From positions 1 through 8,686 of the forward strand of contig JAKORQ010000472.1 of assembly GCA_029777755.1 (NCBI GenBank): 8,686 nucleotides of DNA, written 5' to 3'. The stretch is from Planctomycetota bacterium. Lineage in GTDB: Bacteria > Planctomycetota > Phycisphaerae > Tepidisphaerales > Tepidisphaeraceae. The notes below the pieces were generated by a model, which made no database searches, was not told the origin of the DNA, and worked only from the letters and a program-made list of their open reading frames with translations. Positions 1 to 6,365 of this stretch are shown here, one piece after another (position 1 is the first letter of the stretch; the number at the start of each line of letters is the position of its first letter). The position numbers and the translations under genes are program-made.

Positions 1-1
1 C

Positions 2-364
2 ACCTATCCCGACAATCTCACGCTGTGGGAGAAGGTTCGCACTGTCGCCCGGCGGATCTATGGCGCCAACGACATCATGGCCGACCAGAAGATTCGCAAT
101 CGCTTCAAGGAACTTGAGGAAGCCGGGTACGGAAGCCTGCCGGTCTGCATCGCCAAGACGCAGTACTCCTTTTCGACTGACCCGGCTCTGCGCGGCCGGC
201 CAAAGAACTTCGACGTGCCGATCCGCGAGGTGCGCCTGGCGGCCGGCGCTGGTTTTGTCGTGGTGATCACGGGAGACATCATGACCATGCCCGGCCTGCC
301 CAAGCAACCGGCCGCCGAGATCATCGACATCGACGAAAGCGGCAACATTGTGGGACTTTCGTGA
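2..364 (+). CDS. fhs: Formate--tetrahydrofolate ligase, C-terminal part (5' end outside window)
   Basis: The reading frame is open from the first full codon (TYPDNLTLWEKV...) to TGA at 362-364, giving about 120 residues. Segments such as KVRTVARRIYGA, LPVCIAKTQYSFS, GRPKNFDVPIREVRLAAGAGF and GDIMTMPGLPKQPAA are the highly conserved C-terminal end of formyltetrahydrofolate synthetase. The enzyme is cytosolic and makes 10-formyl-THF from formate, ATP and tetrahydrofolate, supplying purine synthesis and the methyl branch of C1 metabolism. The family is usually about 550-560 residues, so roughly four fifths of the gene, including the ATP-binding part, lies upstream of the window. The end is normal, with no truncation: the protein closes with IDESGNIVGLS. 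Its stop codon overlaps the GTG start of the MFS gene that follows (GTGA), indicating one transcript and likely translational coupling. Identification is firm from the conserved blocks. Confidence 0.96.
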   Translation, partial: TYPDNLTLWEKVRTVARRIYGANDIMADQKIRNRFKELEEAGYGSLPVCIAKTQYSFSTDPALRGRPKNFDVPIREVRLAAGAGFVVVITGDIMTMPGLPKQPAAEIIDIDESGNIVGLS

Positions 365-1623
365 GCACCGACACCGCCACACTCTCGCGCGAATCTGCCC
401 GGGTCGCGCCACAACCCCGGCCAGGTGTGCGTTGGATCATTGCAATGGCGGCCGTGGTCGCTCACTTGTGCCTGGGCAGCGTCTACGCCTGGAGCGTCTT
501 CGTGGAGCCGATCGGCACACTGGCCGGCTGGCACAAGCCGCAGATAACCTGGGCATTCTCGGTGGCGATCGCCAGCCTGGGGCTGACGGCCGCGTTCGGC
601 GCAACGCTGATGCAGCAACTGGGGCCAAGGCGTTCAGTGGTGATTGCGGGGGTGCTCTACTCGGCCGGGCTGATGTCGGCCGGCGCTGCCTGCCGCTGGC
701 AATCGCTGCCGCTGCTGTACGTCGGGTTCGGGCTGATCGGCGGCATGGGGCTGGGCATGGGTTACGCCCCGCCAGTCGCCACGCTGCTGCGGTGGTTTCC
801 CGACAAGCGCGGCCTGGCGACGGGAATGGCCGTCTGCGGATTTGGCGCAGGGGCACTGGTCGCCAGCCAGATCGCCGAGCGTCTGCTTCCTGCGATGGGG
901 TGTGTCGCAACGTTCTACACGCTGGCCGGGGTCTATCTTCCCCTGATCGTGGTTGCAGGGATGGTGATGCGACTTCCGCCGGAAGGCTTTAACCCCGCAC
1001 CAGCGAAGTCGGCCACGCCCGATGCAGATGCAAGGATCGTCCCTGTGTCATCCGCGCTGGCGACGGCGCGATTCTGGCTGCTCTGGAGCGTGTTCTATGT
1101 GAACATCGCCGTGGGGATCATGCTGATCGCACTGGCCAAGCCGATGGCGCAGGATCTTGGCGGGCTATCGGGATCGGCCCTGCTGGCAGTCGTGCCGACG
1201 CTGGCGATATTCAACGCCGCTGGCCGACTTGGCTGGTCGAGCCTGTCTGACTTCATCGGCCGGCCGGCGACCTTCCTGGCGATGCTCGCCATCCAGGTGG
1301 CGCTGTTCTCTGCGCTGCCATCGGTCCAGGGAGCGGTATTCTTCCTCGCCTTGATGCTGATCATCAGTTGTTACGGCGGCGGATTTGCCCTCACACCCGC
1401 ATATATCGCCGACCTGTTCGGCGGGCGCAGCACCGGGCCGATCTATGGGGCAGCGCTCGCCGCCTGGAGCGCGGCGGCCATCAGCGGCCCGCCTCTGGGA
1501 GCCTATCTGGTGGAATATGCCGGCGGGTACGGGCCGGCGATATACGCCGCGGCCGGCTTGCTGGTGATCGGGGCGATACTGGTGATGCTGCTGGCGCGAC
1601 TGTCCCGTAAGAGCATCGCGTGA
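361..1623 (+). CDS. MFS transporter of the oxalate/formate antiporter (OFA) type
   Basis: This is a 420-residue inner-membrane carrier with about 12 hydrophobic segments, beginning near residues 24-46 and ending near 392-412, with a polar loop at about 205-235 between the two halves. OFA-type blocks visible are LGSVYAWSVFVEPI (38-51), GMGLGMGYAPPVATLLRWFP (128-147) followed by DKRGLATGMAV, and GRLGWSSLSDFIGR (288-301). Family members move small carboxylates such as oxalate, formate, lactate or pyruvate. The lysine that OxlT uses in its TM11 is not obvious in the corresponding stretch (358-382), so classical oxalate exchange is doubtful. The start is GTG at 361, overlapping the fhs stop by 4 bases; TGGGA a few bases upstream can serve as a weak ribosome site, and no later start keeps TM1. 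Coupling to fhs suggests formate or a related C1/monocarboxylate substrate; that is inference. The gene ends 3 bases from the stop of the convergent CLC gene. Confidence 0.9.
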   Translation: MSTDTATLSRESARVAPQPRPGVRWIIAMAAVVAHLCLGSVYAWSVFVEPIGTLAGWHKPQITWAFSVAIASLGLTAAFGATLMQQLGPRRSVVIAGVLYSAGLMSAGAACRWQSLPLLYVGFGLIGGMGLGMGYAPPVATLLRWFPDKRGLATGMAVCGFGAGALVASQIAERLLPAMGCVATFYTLAGVYLPLIVVAGMVMRLPPEGFNPAPAKSATPDADARIVPVSSALATARFWLLWSVFYVNIAVGIMLIALAKPMAQDLGGLSGSALLAVVPTLAIFNAAGRLGWSSLSDFIGRPATFLAMLAIQVALFSALPSVQGAVFFLALMLIISCYGGGFALTPAYIADLFGGRSTGPIYGAALAAWSAAAISGPPLGAYLVEYAGGYGPAIYAAAGLLVIGAILVMLLARLSRKSIA

Positions 1624-1626
1624 GGC

Positions 1627-3510
1627 TCAGCGGGCCTCGTCGACGATCTCCTGATAGCGGCGAACCAGGAAGTTCTGCGAGATCACCCCCACGACTTTTC
1701 CCGGTGCTTCAGGCAATGCCACCGCCAGCGTATCGACATTGGAGCGGGCGAAAGCTTCCATCGCCCGGCCAAGGTCGTCGACGCTGGAGAGCAGCGGTAC
1801 CGATGTTCGCGTCAGTTCGCCGGCCACCAGCAGCGGTATGGAATCCGGCTGAAGGATTGCCGTCTCGATGTCCTGCCGGCGGAGCATGCCGACATACATA
1901 TCGTCGTCGCCCACGACGGCGGCGTCGCGGATGTTCTCGCCCATCAGCTCCAGCACGCGGCGGAACGGCATGTTCCTGGGGATCAGCAGAGCCGGCTCCA
2001 GCCCGATCTGCTCGATGCTCAGCCTGCGCAGCAACCCCGAATCGCGCACCGTGCCAAGATGCACACCATGCTCGCGCAACGTGAAGGTATAGATCGACTC
2101 TCGGAAGATGAAGCGCGCTGTGCCCACCGCCACGATGGTCGCCAGCATGGCCGGCATGATGATGCGGTGATCGCTGGTAAGCTCCATTAGGATCAGGATG
2201 GCCGCCAGCGGCGCATGGACCATCGCCCCCAGCAACGCTCCCATCCCCACCAGGGCGTAGCTTGACGGGAAAACCGCTGCAAAGATCGAGAGCTTCTGTA
2301 GAACCAGGCCCAGGGCAGCGCCGGTAGTCGCCCCCAGGAACAGCGAAGGCGCGATCATTCCACCCGATCCGCCGGTCGCCAGCGTCAGGCAGGTGGCCAC
2401 CGCCTTTATGCCGCACAGCAACACCACCATGAGCAGCACCAGCATCGGGCTGGCCGTCTCGTATTGCGAGGGAGCCAGTAACTGCTGGATGACACCATAG
2501 CCATCGCCAAAGAACGCCGGCATGGGATAGTGCTCAAAGGAGAACGGCTTGGCCGTTCCCAGCATCAGCCTGCCCAGCAGTACCCAGCAGACTCCCATGA
2601 TGCCCACCGCCAGGCCGCCGATGGCCGGGCGAACGATCGGAGAGATGCGCCATCTCCCGGCACTGCGCTCCATGGAGATCATCATGCGGGTAACCGCCAC
2701 CGCCACGACTCCGCAGACGATCCCCAGGATGGCAAAGTTGGGAAGCTGCGGCCAGGTGAGCATACCGCCCTGCCCGAATCCCGCGGAAACCTCCGGCGGC
2801 ACCGAGAAAAGGGCGCTGTACTGCTTCTGCAGGTAATCCTGCATGATCATCCTGGTGGTGACGTTGGCGATCACGCTGCTGATCATTAGCGGCGTGAAGG
2901 TGCGGATGGAAAAATCCTGGAGGATCACTTCCAGCGTGAACAGAACGCCGCCAATTGGCGCATTGAACACCGCGCTGATGCCGGCGGCCGTGCCGCATCC
3001 CACCAGAATGGGCATATGGTGACGGGCGATGCGGAAAAGCTGCCCCACTCCCGAGGCGATGGCCGACCCAACCTGGAGGATGGGTGCCTCTGCGCCGGCC
3101 GACCCGCCTGACCCGATGGTGGCGCTGGCAGTGAGGATCTTGGGTATGGCAAGCTGCGGGGGGATGAACCCCTGCGTCTTCACCACCGATTCGATGATGT
3201 CTGGAACGCTGTGGCCACCGCCCCCGATCAGGCGGGTGAGGATGCCCACCAGCAGTCCGCCGGCGGCCGGCCAGCACATCAGCAGCCATATCCCCTCACC
3301 ATACAGGTAGCCGGGGTCGCGATGGCCATAGAGGTACTCGCGAAGCAGGACGATCAGCTCGTGGAAAACCACCGCCGCGCCGGCAGCGATCACCCCGATC
3401 AAAACGGCCGGCAGGATGAGGAAAGACTCCTCGGTAAGACCCAGACGGGCGAGCGCCCGCGTCGCGAGCACCCGGAATCGCATCCCTGCTTCCTGAACTA
3501 GCGGTTTCAT
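1627..3510 (-). CDS. CLC-family chloride channel/transporter with C-terminal CBS domain pair
   Basis: This 627-residue membrane protein has a CLC core (about 30-470) and a cytoplasmic tail with two CBS motifs (about 495-555 and 560-620), which in other CLCs bind adenine nucleotides and tune gating. CLC signatures are GHSVP (99-103, anion-site loop), GAEAP (139-143, the GxEGP motif with the gating glutamate at E141), FNAPIGGVLFTLEV (182-195) and GGSGGMIAP (380-388). Compared with E. coli ClcA, the internal proton glutamate (E203) position is V195, the Ser107 position is H100, and the Tyr445 position is H448, by my eye alignment. This makes channel-like or atypically coupled transport plausible. 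The start is uncertain. ATG at 3510 has GGGAAGG very close by, while the in-frame ATG at 3483 (residue 10) has AGGAAG at better spacing. It lies 24 bases after the dehydrogenase stop, in the same direction, so probably in one operon. No terminator is evident before the convergent MFS gene. Confidence 0.95.
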   Translation of the reverse strand: MKPLVQEAGMRFRVLATRALARLGLTEESFLILPAVLIGVIAAGAAVVFHELIVLLREYLYGHRDPGYLYGEGIWLLMCWPAAGGLLVGILTRLIGGGGHSVPDIIESVVKTQGFIPPQLAIPKILTASATIGSGGSAGAEAPILQVGSAIASGVGQLFRIARHHMPILVGCGTAAGISAVFNAPIGGVLFTLEVILQDFSIRTFTPLMISSVIANVTTRMIMQDYLQKQYSALFSVPPEVSAGFGQGGMLTWPQLPNFAILGIVCGVVAVAVTRMMISMERSAGRWRISPIVRPAIGGLAVGIMGVCWVLLGRLMLGTAKPFSFEHYPMPAFFGDGYGVIQQLLAPSQYETASPMLVLLMVVLLCGIKAVATCLTLATGGSGGMIAPSLFLGATTGAALGLVLQKLSIFAAVFPSSYALVGMGALLGAMVHAPLAAILILMELTSDHRIIMPAMLATIVAVGTARFIFRESIYTFTLREHGVHLGTVRDSGLLRRLSIEQIGLEPALLIPRNMPFRRVLELMGENIRDAAVVGDDDMYVGMLRRQDIETAILQPDSIPLLVAGELTRTSVPLLSSVDDLGRAMEAFARSNVDTLAVALPEAPGKVVGVISQNFLVRRYQEIVDEAR

Positions 3511-3534
3511 GTCCTTCCCGGACTTTTGCTTAAG

Positions 3535-4539
3535 CTAAATTGCGGTCGGGCCCATCGCCTTGACGATGCGCTCGGCCAGTTCAACCGCGGCCATGCCATC
3601 CTCACCGCTGACGATCGGGCGCGACCCGGTCGTCACCGCCTCGATGAACGCATCCTGCTCGGCACGCAGCGGCTCGACGTCATCTATATTAAGTGGCTCA
3701 CGCTTCAGCAGCTCGGAATAATTAAGCTTGGTCGGGTCGGTGATCTCACCGGCGCGGACCTTGGCAACCGTCTCGCGGATGGCGTCGACATTGTCGCTGC
3801 GCCGCCAAACGATTCCCTGCTTCTTGGCGTAATCGATGGCGATCCATGCGTCGGTGGTGGCCACCCGCAGGCGTCGATCCACCTTGTACGCCATGCGCGA
3901 ACCGGTCAAATTGGCCACACACCCATTCTCGAAGATCACGCGGGCATTGCAGACATCCTCAGACGTGCCGATCACACTCACGCCGCTGGCCTGCACATCC
4001 TTCACCGGCGACTTCACCAGTGAAAGCACGATGTCGATGTCGTGGATCATCACATCCAGCACCACGCCTACATCGATCGAGCGGAACGTCAGCGGGCTGA
4101 CGCGAACCGTCTCGACGAAGCGCGGCTCGACATTCAGCTTCGCCAGGGCGCGGATGGCCGGGTTGAAACGCTCCACGTGCCCCACCTGGAGCGTGACGTT
4201 GTGCTTCTTCGCGAGGCAGACCAGCTCACGGCATTCAGCGATGCTGCGCGCCAGCGGCTTCTCGATCAGGCAGGAGACGCCAGCGTTCATGCAGATCGAG
4301 GCCACCGCCAGGTGATTCTCCGTCGGAGTGGCGATCGTAACCGCCTGCACTTCCTTCGCGAGATCCTCGACAGAGTCGAAGACGCGACACTTGAACTGCT
4401 CCGCCACGGCACGGGCATTGGCGGCGAACGTGTCATAGACCCCCACGAGCCGGACATTGGGCATCTGCGAATAGACACGTGCATGCAGCTTGCCCATGCG
4501 CCCGCAACCGATTACGCCAACAGCGGTGATCTCACTCAT
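3535..4539 (-). CDS. Gfo/Idh/MocA-family NAD(P)-dependent dehydrogenase, GnnA-like (probable UDP-GlcNAc 3-dehydrogenase)
   Basis: This 334-residue cytosolic protein has an N-terminal Rossmann fold: GVIGCGRMG at 8-16 contains the GxGxxG dinucleotide loop. The family's catalytic elements are in place: EKP at 93-95 and DVMIH at 162-166, giving the Asp-x3-His pair. The C-terminal half (about 120-330) is the substrate-binding alpha/beta domain. VGHVERFNPAI (119-129) and MIHDIDIVLSLV (164-175) resemble dehydrogenases found in lipid A gene clusters, including GnnA, which oxidises C3 of UDP-GlcNAc so that GnnB can aminate it, giving amide-linked lipid A. Its place directly downstream of lpxC-fabZ supports a sugar nucleotide substrate. 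The partner aminotransferase is not in the window, so the exact reaction is inferred. ATG at 4539 has no Shine-Dalgarno sequence, but a promoter-like pair ends 9 bases before it. The family is certain, the GnnA assignment moderate; another sugar dehydrogenase role remains possible. Confidence 0.9.
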   Translation of the reverse strand: MSEITAVGVIGCGRMGKLHARVYSQMPNVRLVGVYDTFAANARAVAEQFKCRVFDSVEDLAKEVQAVTIATPTENHLAVASICMNAGVSCLIEKPLARSIAECRELVCLAKKHNVTLQVGHVERFNPAIRALAKLNVEPRFVETVRVSPLTFRSIDVGVVLDVMIHDIDIVLSLVKSPVKDVQASGVSVIGTSEDVCNARVIFENGCVANLTGSRMAYKVDRRLRVATTDAWIAIDYAKKQGIVWRRSDNVDAIRETVAKVRAGEITDPTKLNYSELLKREPLNIDDVEPLRAEQDAFIEAVTTGSRPIVSGEDGMAAVELAERIVKAMGPTAI

Positions 4540-4548
4540 TGCGACCGG

Positions 4549-4577
4549 ATCATAAAGGAAATGCGAGCGAATGATAA
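4549..4577 (-). promoter_or_regulatory. Candidate sigma70-type promoter directly before the GnnA-like dehydrogenase
   Basis: Reading the minus strand, TTATCA (4577-4572, 4 of 6 matches to TTGACA) is followed after 17 bases by TATGAT (4554-4549, 5 of 6 matches to TATAAT). The -10 element ends 9 bases before the ATG at 4539, so transcription would begin only about 1-3 bases before the start codon, giving an almost leaderless mRNA. The lack of any Shine-Dalgarno sequence upstream of this ATG agrees with that. It is a motif match only, in a 90-base gap between genes that could equally be read through from lpxC. Confidence 0.4.
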
Positions 4578-4629
4578 GACGGGCAGGTCCGACACCTTTC
4601 CAGGCGCGGCATACGGCGGCGAAGTTCGG

Positions 4630-5955
4630 CTACTCCTGCGGCGGCTCGGCGTCCACCAGCATGAACTTCAGCTCCGCCTCGGCCGCCAGCTTGTCCGCCA
4701 CGAACGCCTTGCAGCGCACATGGCCGGTGCGGGCCTTGGAGCGCACGCAGTCGGCCTGGAGAATCAACTGGTCGCCGGGAACCACCGGGTGACGCCACTT
4801 CACCTTGTCCATGGAGAGCATCACAGGCAGCCTCCCTGTGTTGGCGAGCTTGCGCGACAGCAGCAGGCCCCCGAGCTGGGCCATCGCCTCGACGATCAGC
4901 ACACCCGGCATGATCGGCGTACCGGGATAGTGTCCCTGGAAGAAGATGTCGTTGAACGTGACATTCTTGATGCCGGTGGCGCGCTGGTCCCCCTGGATCT
5001 CCACCACGCGATCGACCAGCAGCATCGGGTACCGGTGCGGCAGGATGCGCTGGATCTGGCGGATATCCATCACCGCATCGCGATGGACCAGCAGTTGCCG
5101 CTTCTCTACTTCATCCTGCTCCAGCAGCTTGCGTACGAGCTGGTGGTTGAGGTTATGCCCGGAGCGGTGGGCAACGATCCGCCCGCGGATCGGCCGGCCG
5201 GCCAGGTAGATATCGCCGATCAGGTCCAGCGTCTTGTGCCTGGCGCATTCGTCGGTGAAGCGGTAACGATTCTCCACCGGCCCACGCTCCGAGAGCACCA
5301 GCAGATCCTTGGGCGTCAGGTGCAGCCCCATACCGCGGGAACGCAGCTCGTGGGCCTCGTGCTCGAACACGAATGTCCGTGCCGGAGCCACGTCCTCGGT
5401 AAAATTCCCCTCTCCCAGGTGGAAGGCGAAAATCTGGTGCCCGATCGGCAGCGGCGCCTCGAAGTCGTAGATCACCTCCAGGTGATCCAGCGGTCCGGGA
5501 AGCGCGGCGATCGACGCCCGACCGTCGCTTATGTGTATCGGCTTGCGGATGACCAGCGGCTCGACGGGAGCCGCCTGCTCGACAATCCCGGCATCCTCGA
5601 TGGCGTCGCAGAAGATGTTGGCCGACCCATCCCCCATGGGCAGCTCGCCGGAGTTTCCCCCGCGAACGGTGATGGTCAGGTTATTGATGCCCATGCCATG
5701 GAGAGCGGACATCAGGTGCTCGACCGTCTCCACGCAGAGCGTGCCATTGTGGAGGCAGGTTCGGCGGGGTCGCTTCAGCACGTGGTGGACCGTCGCAGGT
5801 ATGGGGGCGCGCCGTCCATCCTGTTCACGAATGAACGTAATGCCGGCGTTGGCCTCGGCCGGCTCGAGAACAAGCTCGGCGATCTCCCCGGTAAATAACC
5901 CCGGGCCACGCAGCTTGACCTCTTTGCCGATGGTCTTCTGTTGCTGAAGCGTCAC
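4630..5955 (-). CDS. lpxC/fabZ: Bifunctional UDP-3-O-acyl-N-acetylglucosamine deacetylase / 3-hydroxyacyl-ACP dehydratase (LpxC-FabZ fusion)
   Basis: This 441-residue cytosolic fusion protein joins LpxC (about 1-290), the zinc deacetylase that commits UDP-3-O-acyl-GlcNAc to lipid A, to FabZ (about 296-437), which dehydrates 3-hydroxyacyl-ACP for fatty acid elongation. The two activities compete for the same 3-hydroxyacyl-ACP pool, so the fusion fixes their ratio. LpxC residues are intact: VEH at 78-80 (catalytic E79, zinc H80), RHKTLDLIGD at 239-248 (zinc H240 and D244, catalytic-site D248) and SGHNLN with H267. FabZ residues are intact: PHRYPMLLVDRV (306-317), H342 in GHYPG, E356 in EAMAQ. 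The start is GTG at 5955, giving MTLQQQKTIG before the usual LpxC beginning; no Shine-Dalgarno sequence is seen, and the next bases upstream read CTAACAAC. A perfect TATAAT promoter lies about 65 bases upstream. Similar fusions are known from Bacteroidota and the PVC group. Confidence 0.97.
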   Translation of the reverse strand: MTLQQQKTIGKEVKLRGPGLFTGEIAELVLEPAEANAGITFIREQDGRRAPIPATVHHVLKRPRRTCLHNGTLCVETVEHLMSALHGMGINNLTITVRGGNSGELPMGDGSANIFCDAIEDAGIVEQAAPVEPLVIRKPIHISDGRASIAALPGPLDHLEVIYDFEAPLPIGHQIFAFHLGEGNFTEDVAPARTFVFEHEAHELRSRGMGLHLTPKDLLVLSERGPVENRYRFTDECARHKTLDLIGDIYLAGRPIRGRIVAHRSGHNLNHQLVRKLLEQDEVEKRQLLVHRDAVMDIRQIQRILPHRYPMLLVDRVVEIQGDQRATGIKNVTFNDIFFQGHYPGTPIMPGVLIVEAMAQLGGLLLSRKLANTGRLPVMLSMDKVKWRHPVVPGDQLILQADCVRSKARTGHVRCKAFVADKLAAEAELKFMLVDAEPPQE

Positions 5956-5981
5956 GTTGTTAGGCGTCCAAAGTTATGTAA

Positions 5982-6005
5982 GGCCAGCGTTTGCAGACGC
6001 CAGCC
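5982..6005 (-). other. Potential RNA hairpin in the lpxC-fabZ leader
   Basis: On the minus-strand RNA, the arm GGCTGGCGU can pair with ACGCUGGCC across the six-base loop CUGCAA. This gives nine consecutive pairs, two of them G-U wobbles. The wobbles exist only in the minus-strand transcript, and the element falls between the predicted transcription start (about 6011) and the GTG start, 26 bases before it. It is not followed by a U run, so it is not a typical intrinsic terminator. It could affect translation or mRNA stability; function is unknown. Confidence 0.4.
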
Positions 6006-6017
6006 CGCCGGGGGCGG

Positions 6018-6046
6018 ATTATAGACAATGGCAAATGCCCTGCAAA
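6018..6046 (-). promoter_or_regulatory. lpxC/fabZ: Probable sigma70-type promoter of lpxC-fabZ
   Basis: On the minus strand a perfect TATAAT (6023-6018) is preceded, with an optimal 17-base spacer, by TTTGCA (6046-6041, 4 of 6 matches to TTGACA). The predicted start is near 6011, leaving a leader of about 55 bases. A 13-base odd palindrome, AACCCGGCGGGTT (6045-6057), abuts the upstream edge of the -35 box and could be an operator. This is the best promoter match noticed by eye and sits exactly where the lipid A operon should begin. Confidence 0.65.
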
Positions 6047-6324
6047 CCCGGCGGGTTGGACCTCAAGGCACGGGGGTGGACAGAAACAGTAGAGCAGTGC
6101 CGCCTGGACTGCTCCTGATAGCGTGATCTTGGGGGCAAGTGGAGCGGCTTGTTCTCTCGGATCAGCAGAAGTCCGTCCAGTAGCATTCACATTGACCGGC
6201 ATCAAGAGGTCAACAATTGCTCAGTTGCGTCGTTGCTTCGTGGTAATAATGGGTTCTCAAATGTAAAATCTCCGGTTTCAGTGGCTGTGAACGCGCATGC
6301 CCGCCGAGGATCGCCCAAGCTCCC
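6047..6324. other. Intergenic stretch without a recognisable gene
   Basis: Short open frames exist on both strands here, but none has a protein-like composition, a ribosome site or a recognisable family. The stretch is less GC-rich in its right half (about 6180-6290) than the flanking genes. I see no tRNA cloverleaf and no convincing small protein. Apart from the lpxC promoter edge and two inverted repeats listed separately, it appears to be spacer between the lipid A operon and the secreted-protein gene, about 410 bases in all. Confidence 0.5.
6092..6114. repeat. Inverted repeat in the lpxC upstream region
   Basis: GAGCAGT (6092-6098) and ACTGCTC (6108-6114) are perfect 7-base complementary arms around a 9-base GC-rich loop. 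On the minus strand the hairpin is followed by TACTGTTTCTG, a poor U run. It could be a weak terminator for leftward transcripts coming from the secreted-protein gene, a protein-binding dyad about 70-95 bases upstream of the lpxC promoter, or chance. Confidence 0.3.
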
Positions 6325-6344
6325 GCGGGCGGAGGACCGCCCGC
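6325..6344 (-). terminator. Strong GC hairpin just after the secreted-protein gene (possible transcript end)
   Basis: GCGGGCGG and CCGCCCGC form a perfect 8-base-pair stem, all G-C pairs, around a 4-base loop. It lies 21 bases after the TAG stop of the gene at 6366-8369. For leftward transcription no U tract follows (GGGAGCTTGGG). For rightward transcription TCCACTTTT follows. It may therefore be a stabilising 3' hairpin or a non-canonical terminator rather than a standard intrinsic one. Confidence 0.45.
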
Positions 6345-6365
6345 TCCACTTTTGGTAAAGCAGCT

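Noticed and set aside
348..992. A 214-codon plus-strand frame overlapping the start of the MFS gene
   Set aside because: It is Arg/Gly/Ala-rich with no membrane segments, whereas the overlapping frame from 361 gives a full 12-segment carrier with family motifs.
1709..3289. Alternative-frame minus-strand open frames inside the CLC gene (1709-2416 and 2534-3289)
   Set aside because: They are rich in Gly, Arg, His and Pro, have no membrane segments or domains, and overlap a complete CLC protein in another frame.
4042..5898. A 618-codon open frame on the plus strand, antisense to lpxC-fabZ and part of the dehydrogenase gene
   Set aside because: The minus strand encodes complete, motif-perfect LpxC, FabZ and dehydrogenase proteins. 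The antisense frame is His/Arg/Asp-rich with no recognisable domain, as expected when GC-rich codons suppress stops on the other strand.
6061..6300. Possible tRNA or small RNA gene between lpxC and the secreted-protein gene
   Set aside because: I looked for acceptor, D-loop and GTTCRA-type T-loop signatures and an anticodon arm and found no consistent cloverleaf. The inverted repeats are too short to call a structured RNA.
5960..6358. Small open frames (minus 5960-6205, plus 6149-6358) in the intergenic region
   Set aside because: Neither has a ribosome site, a plausible composition or a recognisable family. The minus one would cover the lpxC promoter and leader.
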